Part shown: one piece after another, positions 25,046-35,547 of the stretch
Layout of the letters: the number at the start of each line of letters is the position of its first letter
Numbering within the stretch: the first letter of the stretch is position 1
Assembly: GCA_963682055.1 (NCBI GenBank)
Contig: OY821742.1
Coordinates: forward strand, 13,175,752 to 13,239,751
Direction of reading: 5' to 3'
DNA length: 64,000 bases
Source of the DNA: Primula veris
Taxonomy: Eukaryota; Streptophyta; Magnoliopsida; Ericales; Primulaceae
The notes under the pieces: model-generated
Seen by the model: the letters and a program-made list of their open reading frames with translations, nothing else
What the model was told of the DNA's origin: nothing
The model's database searches: none
Made by a program: the position numbers and the translations under genes

Positions 25046-25974
25046 AAATAGACACTCAATGATCGGGTTAAAAGTGTGTAATTTAAAAAAAACACTTTCT
25101 ACCTAGCAAGTATAATAAGCCCCGATGTAGTAATAATAATTTATAAACTAGTAAGAACAAGTTCGTCCACAAATATGACGTTAAATAATATTATTATAAT
25201 TAAACACCCTTTTTCTAGTTTTTATTCGATAAAGCTCTCGCTATTTTTTCTTTGAATTTGGTTTTGTCCTAAAGTAACTTGCAAATTAATGAGATTAATA
25301 TCACTCAAATAAGTTGCCATGACTTATCTAAGTAACACCAACCATAATATAATAAAGAACCACAAATAATTACGTTTATATGCTAGTAAACAATTAAAAT
25401 AAAAAGATTAATAATTGATGTTACCGAACAAGCAAATTTATGGAGAAGAAGTACTATAAAGGTCAGTAGACACTCTTCTACAAAGAGGTCATATTAGAGA
25501 AAGGTGTAAGTGAATATGTAGAAAGAAAAATAATAAAAGAAAAAATAAAGAGTTAAAATTATATTTAAAATAGCTTTGCCCGTAGGCTAGGTCTCTATTA
25601 ATTCATACAGACTCTACATATTTTTAGTGTTTAACTTAGAAAATTTCGTAATTTAATTACTTAAAAGCGCTGATCGGATGAAAAATGACTTCATTAGGAT
25701 CAGATGGCGTGACCCAATCAGAAACTGACACGTCGTCAGATTATTGGTGAGTGAGATGCTGATCCGGATGACTTACGAGCTGATACAGATGAAAACTGGG
25801 GAATTATATTTTCTTCTATTATTTGGCGATTTTTTCATATCTTTCATATATTGTTGACTTGGACCCGAATATAAACTTCTAAAATCAACTTTTCAAGTCC
25901 TTTAACTTACCCAATTTTGATTTTCAAGTCCTTTAACTTGCCCAATTTTCCATTTTTAACTTACCCAATTTTAG
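25046..25974. other. intergenic DNA up to the P450 fragment
   Basis: No gene seen. Immediately before the P450 homology, 25892-25972 holds two full and one partial copies of CAAGTCCTTTAACTT-CCCAATTTT, a roughly 30-bp tandem repeat whose last copy abuts the exon fragment. Confidence 0.45.
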
Positions 25975-26994
25975 GACCTGCTAGCTGGTGGAATAGAGAG
26001 GTCTGCAACGACAGTAGAATGGGCAATTTCGGAAATGTTGAGGAGCCCAGAGACCTTTGAAAAGGCAAGTGAAGAGCTAGATCAAGTCATTGGAAGGGCG
26101 AGGTGGGTAGATGAGAAAGACATGCCAAACTTGCCATATATTGAATCCCTTGTAAAAAAGACATTTCGTATGCTTCCAGTGGGTTCTTTTCCCGCCCCTC
26201 GTGGTTCCCGAGAAGATTGCCAACTGGCAGGCTATGACATCCCAAAAGGTATACCACGATAAGTCTTTTTCGGAAACTATTAAATACTCCTTAGATTATT
26301 TTCTTTTCTATGGACTGTCATGCTAGTGTTTCCACAACCCTGACGGTCTTCCTAAGCCTTGTCCCTTGAGTAAAATGATCAATGTAATCTAGCATTTATT
26401 ACATGTATATTCACGAGTCGTACTAGCTGATGTAAGCATCTCACTTATAGAAAAAGAGAATGCGCGCATTCAGATGTTGTTTGATGGGTAGCGGTTAAAC
26501 TTGTCCCATACATTTGACTGCTTCGGTACAATATTGAATATTCGGTGTTGTGCTATCATATCACCTGAAAACATAATTTGTTTGAGAGAGTTACATCATG
26601 TTGTTTATTATAATTAAGAAGTCTTGTATGGCTAATTAAGATGTTTTCCTTTGGTTCTTAAAAGGAACTGAGATCCTCATTAACGCTTGGGCAATCGGAC
26701 AAGACCCGAAAGTGTGGAAAAATCCAGAGGTATTTTTTCTGGAGAGATTTAATGGAAGTGATATCGATGTGAAAGGGAACCATTATGAGCTGTTACCATT
26801 TGGTGCAAGAAGGAGAATGTGCCCAGCCTTATAAGCTCGTGCTGAAGGTGGTCCACTAGATCTTGGCCAATCTTTTACACGGGTTTAAGTGGAAATTACC
26901 CAGTCATATGAAGAAAGAGGACTCAAACATGGAAGAGGTATTTGGGCTTTCGGCGCCAAGAAAGGTACCGCTTTCTGTTGTGGCCGAGCCTTGA
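25975..26994 (+). pseudogene. cytochrome P450 pseudogene fragment, CYP92/CYP71-clan-like
   Basis: Two exon pieces of a plant A-type P450: 25975-26248 and 26665-26994, split by a GT-AG intron (26249-26664) that interrupts the glycine codon of the PKGT motif. Exon 1 starts within the I-helix (DLLAGGIERSATT) and continues to the K-helix, where the invariant ExxR reads KTFR (E to K). Exon 2 has PERF as LERF and the heme loop as [11 protein letters not shown], in place of the FxxGRxCxG consensus. Stops follow at about 26832 and near 26867, but homology continues in frame to EEVFGLSAPRKVPLSVVAEP and a stop at 26992-26994. Everything upstream of the I-helix is absent. An intact relative would be an ER-anchored monooxygenase; this copy cannot bind heme normally. 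Confidence 0.85.
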
Positions 26995-28183
26995 CTTCCC
27001 CTTCATCTCTATACTGGCCTCTGAAAAGTTTTTTTGTGTGTGAAAATTTGGCCTCTGAAAAGTTGTAACCACCTAATAATATTTCCAAAAATATGGGTTT
27101 TAATGCTTCTGTATTAATGCTTTTGTGAAACTCTATGGTGTTGTTTTTCTGTGTTAACTTCTTTTCTTCATTTTCTATCATTTAGTTCCAAACCCAATCT
27201 TCAATTATATTGGATAATATAAGTCCCCTTGATATATTTAATCATGCCTTTACAGCACACTTAAACAGTTACTTAACATAAAACACAATTTACGGAATCT
27301 TCTGATCGATGAGAGATTTTGCGTACTTAGTCAGTTACTTCTCTGTTTGCAACGGAGGTCGCGTCTGAATTTATATAGGGGGAGTTAGGACCAAATGTTT
27401 TGCTTCGTAAAAATAGAAGACAATTATATTTTTCAAAGTTTAAAGAACGGAAAAACTGGAAACAAATTTTATACCCTTACTTCTTAATTTTTCTTTTTGT
27501 TACCCGGTTTCTATTTTTCTTTTCCTTTGGTCAATTTTAACTTTCTTTTTTATACTCTAAAAGAAAAGCCGCAGCAGTTTTAACTTTCTTTTTTAGTCAC
27601 GTGCCGAAAGTTTCAGCATTTGAAAACTGATCAAAAATAAAATAAAAATTAGAAATCAAGGTAAAATAAATAAAATTAAGAAAAAAGAAAGGTACGGAAA
27701 GGAAAAGTATGAAGAAACAAAGTTAAAATTAAGAAACCGAGCTATATTAAAAGGAAAAATATGAACAAATAAATATATAAAAATATTAAAAATTTGGAAA
27801 AATAAAGCATATACTATTAAATACTCAAGTTCATATATACTCACATTGCATCGATATATACGAACAACCAAATATAATTTACTATTAAATAATCAAATTT
27901 ACATATACTTAATTTGTATCGATATATACGAACAACCAAATATATGTTATACAATTTCATTGTACTTTGCATACAAACTACGAAAAGTTTTTTTAAATTT
28001 TAAATGCAATCATCACTATATGTGTGTCACGTATCAACTTGATATACAAGTTAGTGTCACAATTTATTTCAATTGTTTGTTACTTTTAAGTAGTACTAGT
28101 AGGATAAAATAAAAAGTCATATTATATTATTGGAGTAAAATATATAATTTTGAAAGCAGTTGCTAAAAATAATATTTAAGGGT
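26995..28183. other. AT-rich intergenic DNA 3' of the P450 fragment
   Basis: No gene seen. A/G-rich low-complexity stretches (27640-27780) resemble the complement of 21570-21730. A short direct repeat, CATCGATATATACGAACAACC near 27848 and a close copy near 27917, occurs twice about 70 bp apart. Confidence 0.45.
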
Positions 28184-28391
28184 TGTTGTACGATATTATT
28201 GGACTATTGAGCTTGTACTTTATGGGCCCAAGTGGGCTTATAACCCTACCCCTCTATCTATATAAAGAGGGTTAGGGGTCTTGTATTTTACATTGATTCA
28301 TACATTCTGATTAATAAAGACCTACTGTTCTCTCTCTCTATATCTATACATATCTCTATATATATCTATAACGAGCTAATATGTCACACAA
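28184..28391 (+). mobile_element. solo LTR of copia family A
   Basis: A single plus-orientation LTR, TGTTGTACGATATTATTGG to GCTAATATGTCACACA, with no internal sequence on either side. TAAGGGT occurs on both flanks (28177-28183 and 28392-28398), a candidate target duplication; copia elements normally duplicate 5 bp, so two bases may be chance. It fits LTR-LTR recombination after insertion. A TATATAAAGAGG core promoter lies near 28259. Confidence 0.75.
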
Positions 28392-28901
28392 TAAGGGTGA
28401 AATAACTATGAAAAGGTAAATACTCTAATACGCAGTTAGGCAAGTTTAGTTACAGGTGAACTTCAATGGATTCAGTTTTCAGTTTTTCAGTGGAAACTGA
28501 AACATGATCTTACTTTATAGTTAATAGGTCACAAACGTAAAGGATAAATATAAATTAATGAACACTAAATGTTTGACTTTTACAGGTTTCACTATATGCT
28601 GGGATGGGTTTCGGTACGGGATTTGTCTCACAGGTACATATCGGTACACTTTTGGTACCTGATATGTGTAGTATATTTATATGTATAGTTGTATACATGT
28701 GTATGTATTTCTCTATCGAACAAAAAGTGATCACTGAACTTTTTATATTTTACACAAATCACCTTTAATTAGTAAAACTATCAAATAAGGCATACAAACA
28801 GAGAAAATGTATAACAAAATGGCAAAAGACCATTTAATTTTCGATATCTCCTATCTTTTTTATGAAACTATGCACTAAGAACCTCGAAATTATAAGAAAT
28901 G
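28392..28901. other. intergenic DNA with a GGTACGGGAT-type repeat
   Basis: No gene seen. 28595-28660 carries TTCGGTACGGG and CGGTACAC variants, related to those at 15878-15975. Confidence 0.4.
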
Positions 28902-29275
28902 GAGTAAATTAGTTTTTAGTGACCTGGGTTTTGACCTATTTTAGGATAGGTGACCTAAGTTTTTTTAATTTCGGTTTTGTGACCTAAGTTTAACTTTGTT
29001 AGCATTTAGTGACCTGTCATCCTATTTTTTTAAAAAAAAAACATATTTCTTGCTAAAAGGACGAAAATACCCTCATTAAACTGAAATTTTCCTCCAAAAT
29101 CTGAGGGTATTTTAGTCCTTTTAGCAAGAAATATGTTTTTTTTTTTGAAAAATAGGATGGCAGGTCACTAAATGCTAACAGAGTTAAACTTAGGTCACAA
29201 AACCGAAATTAAAAAAACTTAGGTCACTTATCCTAAAATAGTCCAAAACCCAGGTCACTAAAGACTAATTTACCC
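28902..29275. mobile_element. foldback MITE with 9-bp target duplication (Mutator-like)
   Basis: A 374-bp near-palindrome. The left arm starting GAGTAAATTAG pairs with the right arm ending CTAATTTACCC. Long complementary stretches such as TTTAGTGACCTGGGTTTTG and its complement continue inward to a centre near 29085. TAAGAAATG flanks both ends exactly (28893-28901 and 29276-29284), a 9-bp duplication typical of Mutator-like elements. It has no coding capacity and could form a long hairpin RNA if transcribed. Confidence 0.8.
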
Positions 29276-30670
29276 TAAGAAATGAAATAAAGTATAAATG
29301 AAACTTGTAAAAAATGTGACATATATAAATAAAATAATTTAATTTTATAACGTACCCAACATACCCTTCCCGTACCGTACCAATTTTTTTAAATTTTTGC
29401 CGTATCGTCGTACCCCTATCGTACTGGGTACAATATTCGTATCTGTACCCGTGCAACCTATCTTTCTAGGAATAGATCTGTATTCTAAGGAGTAAAACAC
29501 TCAAGTTATGAATACCTAGTTAAGAGAATTACTAAGGAACAGTCCGCCTATATGACTGGTTCACAATCAGTTTGTATAAAAAAATGTCAAATGGATAAAA
29601 AAAAAATTAAATTTTAATTAATATTTAAGTTTAGGGTATGTCACCTAGGGTTCTATATTTTTATTTGGGTTTTTAATGTATTGTACAGTTTATTTTTAAT
29701 TTATTAAATTCTAATTTGTTGAAAATAGAAAAAATAAATTAGTTATTGAAAAATATTATCTAACTATCCATTTTCTAATCTAACGGTGGTTAAGATGACT
29801 GTACAATAAACAGTCATATAAGATGACTGTTCAAAAGAGACACTTTCTAGTTAGCCCTAAGGCCCAACAGTGCGTTTATATATCACGCTTACAAAATAGG
29901 AACTAAATTTAAACTTTTCTAGTTTAATTTAATCTAATATGTATCTTTAATCTTCAATTATCTGACTTTTGTTGAATGAATCTTCTCACAATAATTTTCA
30001 TTCCATCTTTCTGGTATCTCATACGTTTACTATTTTCAAAAGATCCTTTCTTAATTAGCAAACTAATTTAACAGAATATTTTGACGATGTTATCAAATCT
30101 TTCAGTTGCACTCGCGAGTTACTATTGAAAGTGTAACTTATATAAGATTATTAGTAACACATGAATATATATAAGTAAACAAATAATAAGTGTTGTTTGA
30201 CAATAAAATGACAAAAAACAGTAATTATTAAATCCTATAAACTATGTCCTAATAAAAGGATTGCCAGAATACATTATATTTTTTGAAAAACACTACTAAA
30301 AAAATTAATCTTTACAAATTGTGGGATTACGATGGCAATCCTTTCTCACACGATTGTTCCCCCTGAACTTATGTTTAACACCTAAGATCAATAATGGAAA
30401 CCAAACCGATTTTTTTATTCGATTTACATAAAACCAAACTGAACCAGACCGGAAACAACCCTATGTTTGGCAACAGTTTAATTTTGTCAAAAATATGATT
30501 TATTAAATTTGTGACTTTGATTTAAAAAAAAAATGCAAGCATTAGGTCGTTTGGCAATAAATACAAAATCTAGATTTTATTATAATCTATGTCAGGTTGA
30601 AACCTTTTGATTTAAGATTTATTTATTTTAAAAAATAACAAAAGTATCAACTTGGAGATAAATAAGTATG
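29276..30670. other. intergenic DNA
   Basis: Contains the MITE at 29537-29832 and a CGTACCC-rich segment at 29350-29455 (inverse of GGTACGGG repeats elsewhere). Otherwise AT-rich with no coding signal. Confidence 0.45.
29537..29832. mobile_element. small MITE-like element with about 22-bp inverted termini
   Basis: The left end GAACAGTCCGCCTATATGAC pairs imperfectly with the right end, whose reverse complement is GAACAGTCATCTTATATGAC. The interior includes the dispersed AT-rich core (TTCTATATTTTTATTTGGG) also found at 5041-5220 and, inverted, at 15490-15590. No clear target duplication. Confidence 0.5.
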
Positions 30671-30949
30671 TCACCAGTTATTTTGCATTTGTTTTTTCAA
30701 ATCTTTTAGAGGACCTAAACCCTTTGTTTGCTTCACATCTTTGCTACATTTACAAGTAGTAGTGTTGAGATTCGAGCCACAATAGGGACACAAACCTTTG
30801 CACATTGTATCACATACCGAATTAAAAGTGATCTCAACAAGCACAGAAGCGACTCTAGAGTCAAATGAGCAAAGCAGTGAGTTTGATCCACAATTTCCCA
30901 AGAGGCCTCCAATTGAGTTAAACATGACCTTATTATACTCGGTGTGCAT
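30671..30949 (-). CDS. short cysteine-rich ORF, unknown function
   Basis: ATG at 30949 (minus) opens 92 codons. The centre has a cysteine cluster: SVCDTMCKGLCPYCG, then CKCSKD about a dozen residues later, suggestive of a small zinc-binding fold. The C-terminus is basic (KDLKKQMQNNW). I do not recognise the family. Composition is less AT-biased than the flanks, suggesting a decayed exon or gene fragment. No promoter or splice partner was identified. Confidence 0.3.
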   Translation of the reverse strand: MHTEYNKVMFNSIGGLLGNCGSNSLLCSFDSRVASVLVEITFNSVCDTMCKGLCPYCGSNLNTTTCKCSKDVKQTKGLGPLKDLKKQMQNNW

Positions 30950-30984
30950 AAATTTGTAAATATAAATGTTTTATTACTGGACAT

Positions 30985-32402
30985 GGCTGAAGTGCATTGG
31001 CAGACTTAAGCTTAAGTTTGACCTAACATGAGTTTAAATTTTTTACTGCTTTAGTGAGGTGACAAATAGTAAAGTTCTTGTGTTGGCATAGACTAAAATT
31101 TAATGTAATTAGATGAAAATATGATTCATAATAAGATTCATTAAACATAAAATAATGCGATATTTTTTCTAACTTTGTACATGAAACTTGGAACGTTTTT
31201 CTTTTCATTTCGCAAACTAAATAATTTTTTTATACCAAATTGTATTTTGTGCTGTTTCTTTATCATTTGGAAATAATTTCTTTAATATCATGTATAATAT
31301 GTCATTTAATTAGTAGGTTTAACCATCTTAATTAGTAGTAAGAAAGATTGATAATGGAAAAATCATTTTCTCAATTTTTTGATTCAAGAAAAATAGAGAT
31401 AAAAGGGCCTCGTTAATCAAGTGTGATTTGGCCTCCAAAAAGATGAAGATGGCACTGCACGTGCAACAAGTCTCTTATTTGCTTAGAAATATCGATAATT
31501 TTTTCTTCAGCACTTCGCAAGAAACTCATCTTTGTTCCCCCTTACCAGTCTCGGTAAATCTTAGCGATAATGGTTACAGTAAATGAATATGGTAATAGAC
31601 AGTAAAAAAACTATCGAAAGCAACTACTTCTTTAGACGAAGTCAAAAACAATCATACTCAGAATTCTGATCATCACGAGGCAATCTAATCAGCTCATAAA
31701 CCTAATCCAATGCTAAACTCAAAGTTCTAAATGGTATCTCAGAAATAACGACTCCATCAGAAGAAGTCGAAGACGACCTTACTCAGAATTCGGGTAATGA
31801 CATCTAGAGCTTAGTATACTAGATTTCAGTAACTCATATATACCAAACAAGCCCTTTCACCATCGCCGACATAGCCACTTAATATCAGATGCTAGAATCC
31901 CATATTATCTGCCAAGCGGTAAACTGTCAAAGCAGCCAAACACCAATCTCCACTTAAACTAGATTAAGGTTAAAAAAATAGGAATCACACAAAATAATAA
32001 ATAAATCACAAAGTGGCCTGAAAAATTGCTAACAGAGTGACAAATCATATGAAAACAGCAATATATTCAATCCAATGTACACAACCCAAAGATCAATTAA
32101 GTCCCCGGTCTAGTGTACAAGCGCTAAAAGTGAAAATAGCTCAAGAGGGCAAAACAGAGGTGATAGCGAGAATTTTTTACCGGACTCAAATCGAAAAATA
32201 TTGTTTGTTAAAAATCGTTAGTTACAAGGAAGTAACGAATTGGGGATTTGGGGTTAACAGTAAACCCACGGGATAGCCAAAAGAAAACAACAACTCAGAC
32301 TAAAACCGGGAGTGTGAGGAGAGATTTTATGGTGAGTCCCGGTGTTAAAGAAGTCTCTTCTCCGCCCCCATCAAAGTATATAGAGAGAGGGGGGAGATGG
32401 TG
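30985..32402. other. intergenic DNA left of copia D
   Basis: No gene called. 31627-31685 and 31749-31800 are two related stretches with a decayed coding look (both include TACTCAGAATTC) in different surroundings. The last 60 bases become purine-rich (AGAGAGAGGGGGGAG), continuing on the far side of copia D at 37749-37860. Confidence 0.4.
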
Positions 32403-33078
32403 TGTTGGTGATTTTAGTATCATCAATGTATTTTAGTAGTAATGTGATTTATTATAGGGCGATGCAATAATGCGTTAAACTCGGAAACGAGTTAGGGAAG
32501 TGCGGAGTGCACGCTCGTCGAGCCAACGTATAATTGAATATGAATAATTGAAACGGGGCGGGGTCCTAGGGGCAGAGCCCCTGGCGGGGTCCAAGGGGCG
32601 AGAGCCCCTGGCTGGGGTCCCGCTGCCAGGACAGCGGGCGGGGTGCGGGGCAGCACCCCGAGCGAAATTTTTTCCGAACAGTTGCTTCCTTTCCGGAAAA
32701 TTTTGAATAGTTGGACCCTTTCCCAACAGTTGCTTCCTTTCCGGAACAGTTGCTTCCTTTCCGAAAAATTTTGAATAGTTGGACCTTTTCCCAACAGTTG
32801 CTTCCTTTCCGGAACAGTTGCTTCCTTTCAGTTTCGGTTATTGATCTCTTATATAAGAAGTCATTTGGCCTCGGTTTTGGTTACAGAAACATATAAGAAA
32901 ATTCTCTCTACATTTCCTAATCTATTCTCCTTGCCAGAAACAGATTGTTCTTCAAGAATTATCCCCACAAAGATTTCGTGAACCCAGGCAATAATAGGGT
33001 CGAAATACTTTGTTCGGAAAGTGTACGAACACGATTCTTCGAAGTTATCCAGGATTATCATACCCTAAATCTCTAACA
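32403..33078 (+). repeat. 5' LTR of copia D
   Basis: 676 bp, TGTTGGTGATTTT to CTCTAACA. It contains a GC-rich block (about 32555-32670) with inverted words such as AGGGGCAGAGCCCCT and GTGCGGGGCAGCAC. Next are repeats of a 20-bp unit near GGAACAGTTGCTTCCTTTCC (32685-32830), then a TATA box (TTATATAAG, 32849-32857). The layout suggests U3 enhancer-like repeats before the promoter. Confidence 0.95.
32849..32857 (+). promoter_or_regulatory. TATA box of copia D 5' LTR
   Basis: TTATATAAG downstream of the 20-bp repeats; the copy in the 3' LTR is at 37519-37527. Its position, about 220 bp before the LTR end, suits a U3/R boundary. Confidence 0.65.
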
Positions 33079-33104
33079 AACGAACAAAGTATTTTCTGAT
33101 AATC

Positions 33105-33992
33105 ATGGCTGGAGGAAGCACCGTCAAGGAGATGACTACAAATTTCGGAAAATTGGACAAGTTTCAAGGACAAGACTTCAGGCGTTGGCAGAAGAAGATG
33201 CATTTCATGTTGACAACGTTAAAGGTGGTGCACGTCCTGTCTACACCGATTCCAGAATTTGTAGAGGATGACACGGTTGAAAATCTAAGACGCAGATCAA
33301 AGTGGGAGAACGACGACTACATTTGCAGAGGGCACATTCTTAACGGTATGTCTGATCCCTTATTTGATATTTACCAAAACGTGGAATCTGCAAAGGAATT
33401 GTGGGATTGTCTCGAATCCAAGTACATGGCAGAGGACTCATCCAGTAAAAAGTTCCTGGTAACCGATTTCAACAATTACAAAATGGTTGAATCGAGGTCT
33501 GTCATGGAACAATTCAATGAACTCCTCCGAATCCTTGGACAATTCACACAACACGGATTGAAGATGGATGAAACAATATCTGTCTCAAGCATCATAGACA
33601 AGTTGCCTCCTTCGTGGAAGGATTTCAAACACAATCTGAAACATGGAAAAGACGAACTGTCTTTGATCCAACTTGGAAGTCACTTGCGCATAAAAGAATC
33701 TCTAAGAGCGCAGGAGGATGACAAAGGAAAGGGCAAACAAATTGCTGGACCCTCGGTTAATATGGTTGAAGAGGGTGGTAAGAACGATAACAACAAAAAC
33801 AAAGGAAAGAAGCGTGCTTTCAAGAACAATAAGGGCAGTTTCGGTGCTAACAAGAAACCGAAACTAGAATGCTGGAAGTGTGGCAAAACAGGCCACTTCA
33901 AGAGGGATTGCCGTTTCGGCAAAAAGCACGACAACGCGAATGCAAGTGGTTCAGGAAAAGGGTCTAAGGACCAATCCGAAAACCAAGGATGA
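33105..33992 (+). CDS. gag: copia D Gag
   Basis: A 295-residue capsid/nucleocapsid protein that by family packages element RNA in cytoplasmic virus-like particles. The N-terminus has the copia Gag segment LDKFQGQDFRRWQKKM; the centre has the retrotransposon-gag region (AKELWDCLESKYM, then KFLVTDFNNYKM and IDKLPPSWKDF). A basic stretch precedes the CCHC knuckle CWKCGKTGHFKRDC around residue 255. ATG 33105 is the first after the LTR in good context. The stop at 33990-33992 falls where the protease region begins in another frame. Copia elements usually carry gag and pol in one frame, so a small deletion here probably removed the spacer and changed frame. Confidence 0.9.
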   Translation: MAGGSTVKEMTTNFGKLDKFQGQDFRRWQKKMHFMLTTLKVVHVLSTPIPEFVEDDTVENLRRRSKWENDDYICRGHILNGMSDPLFDIYQNVESAKELWDCLESKYMAEDSSSKKFLVTDFNNYKMVESRSVMEQFNELLRILGQFTQHGLKMDETISVSSIIDKLPPSWKDFKHNLKHGKDELSLIQLGSHLRIKESLRAQEDDKGKGKQIAGPSVNMVEEGGKNDNNKNKGKKRAFKNNKGSFGANKKPKLECWKCGKTGHFKRDCRFGKKHDNANASGSGKGSKDQSENQG

Positions 33993-35547
33993 TGCTATCG
34001 CGTGGTGGATTGATTCTGGCGCCACAACACATGTTTGCAAGGATCGTTTCTGGTTCAAGAATTTTGTTCCAGTGGAAGATGGTTCTGTCCTCTACATGGG
34101 AGATGATCACTTTGCTCCCGTTGAAGGCAAAGGAAACATGGTGCTAGAATTCAGTTCTGGAAAGACTATTACTTTGTTTAATGTTTTGTATGTTCCTAAA
34201 TTACGTAAGAATTTAATTTCTGGTCCTGTATTAAATAAGCTTGGATACAAGCAAGTGTGTGAATCCGATAAATATGTTTTATCGAAGTCTGGTGTGTTTG
34301 TAGGATTTGGATATTATAATAATGGTATGTTTATGATGAATTTGAATGGAGTTCCTAATGATTCTGGTTCTGTATTTATGTCTTCTTCGAATGTTATCAA
34401 TTTCTCGTTATGGCATGCTCGTCTAGGACATGTACATTATAAAAGAATGCATGAAATGTCTAAAGATGATTTAATTCCTGTTTTTAATGAAAATGTAGAA
34501 AAATGTAAAACTTGCATGTTAACAAAGATCACTAGGCAACCTTTTAAAAGTATAACAAGGAAATCTGTCATTCTTGAATTAATACATAGTGATTTATGTG
34601 ATTTGCATGCTACTCCATCATTAGGGCATAAAAAATATTTTATCACTTTCATAGATGATGCATCTAGATTCTGCTATGTCTATTTGTTGCACGCTAAGGA
34701 CGAAGCCTTAGATAAATTCAAAATTTATAAAACTGAAGTTGAAGTGCAACAGAATGTGTTGATTAAAACATTGCGTACAGATAGAGGTGGTGAATATTAT
34801 GATCCTATATTTTTCCAATCCGTAGGAATCATTCATGAGACTACGGCACCTTATACACCTCAACAAAATGGTGTGGCTGAAAGGAAAAATAGAGTTCTTA
34901 AAGAAATGGTGAATGCCATGTTATCTTACTCTGGTTTAAGTGAAGGGTTTTGGGGAGAAGCTATGTTAACGGCTTGCTATTTGTTAAATAGGGTTCCTAA
35001 TAAAAGGAACAAGACTACCCCATATGAACTTTGGTATAAGAAACGACCAAACTTAACATTTTTACGTGTTTGGGGTTGTAGGGCCGTGGTTAGACTCCCG
35101 GACCCAAAAAGGAAAACTTTGGGTGAAAAGGGTATAGCTTGCATCTTTGTTGGATATGCTGAGCACTCCAAGGCCTATAGGTTTTATGTTATAGAACCTA
35201 ATGACTCGATTTCTATTAACACGATTATAGAATCGAGAGATGCCATATTTGATGAGAATTGTTTCTCTTTTATACCTAGACCAAAGGACTCTATACCTAA
35301 TTCAGATGAATCTCTAAGGGATGATCATTCAATTGATGTGCCAAGTGAGACACTTGAACCCCGTAGGAGCAAAAGAGCTAGAAAATCTAGATCTTATGGA
35401 TCTGATTTTCAACTATATTTAGTTGAGGGATCAAGAGATCAGATTGGTACTCAATACTATTATTGTTATAGTATAGAGGAGGATCCAAGAACGTATGATG
35501 AAGCTGTGAAATCTCGAGATTCTGTTTTTTTGGAAAGAAGCAATTGA
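33988..35547 (+). CDS. pol: copia D Pol, protease-integrase part
   Basis: The frame is +1 to gag and has no ATG of its own at the join. Order: protease motif WWIDSGATTHVC (about 34003); integrase zinc finger H-H-C-C (LWHARLGHVHY near 34407, CKTCM near 34505); integrase core with D near 34585 (HSDLCD), D near 34775 (RTDRGGEY) and E near 34875 (NGVAERKNR). The integrase C-terminal region (RVWGCRAVVRLPDPK, FVGYAEHSKAYRF) and an acidic linker follow. The frame ends prematurely at 35547 because of one extra T in the run at 35525-35531 (seven T's where relatives' reading needs six). The catalytic residues listed are all present. Confidence 0.9.
   Translation, partial: DDAIAWWIDSGATTHVCKDRFWFKNFVPVEDGSVLYMGDDHFAPVEGKGNMVLEFSSGKTITLFNVLYVPKLRKNLISGPVLNKLGYKQVCESDKYVLSKSGVFVGFGYYNNGMFMMNLNGVPNDSGSVFMSSSNVINFSLWHARLGHVHYKRMHEMSKDDLIPVFNENVEKCKTCMLTKITRQPFKSITRKSVILELIHSDLCDLHATPSLGHKKYFITFIDDASRFCYVYLLHAKDEALDKFKIYKTEVEVQQNVLIKTLRTDRGGEYYDPIFFQSVGIIHETTAPYTPQQNGVAERKNRVLKEMVNAMLSYSGLSEGFWGEAMLTACYLLNRVPNKRNKTTPYELWYKKRPNLTFLRVWGCRAVVRLPDPKRKTLGEKGIACIFVGYAEHSKAYRFYVIEPNDSISINTIIESRDAIFDENCFSFIPRPKDSIPNSDESLRDDHSIDVPSETLEPRRSKRARKSRSYGSDFQLYLVEGSRDQIGTQYYYCYSIEEDPRTYDEAVKSRDSVFLERSN

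Noticed and set aside
22075..28391. Composite element bounded by inverted family A LTRs at 22075 and 28184
   Set aside because: The LTRs of one retrotransposon are in direct orientation. The right LTR has its own flanking repeat TAAGGGT and no internal sequence, so it is an independent solo LTR.
32475..32794. Arginine- and proline-rich minus-strand frames in the copia D LTR, repeated at 37125-37376
   Set aside because: They arise from the GC-rich block and 20-bp repeats of the LTR, antisense to transcription. Duplication is simply because the LTR is present twice.
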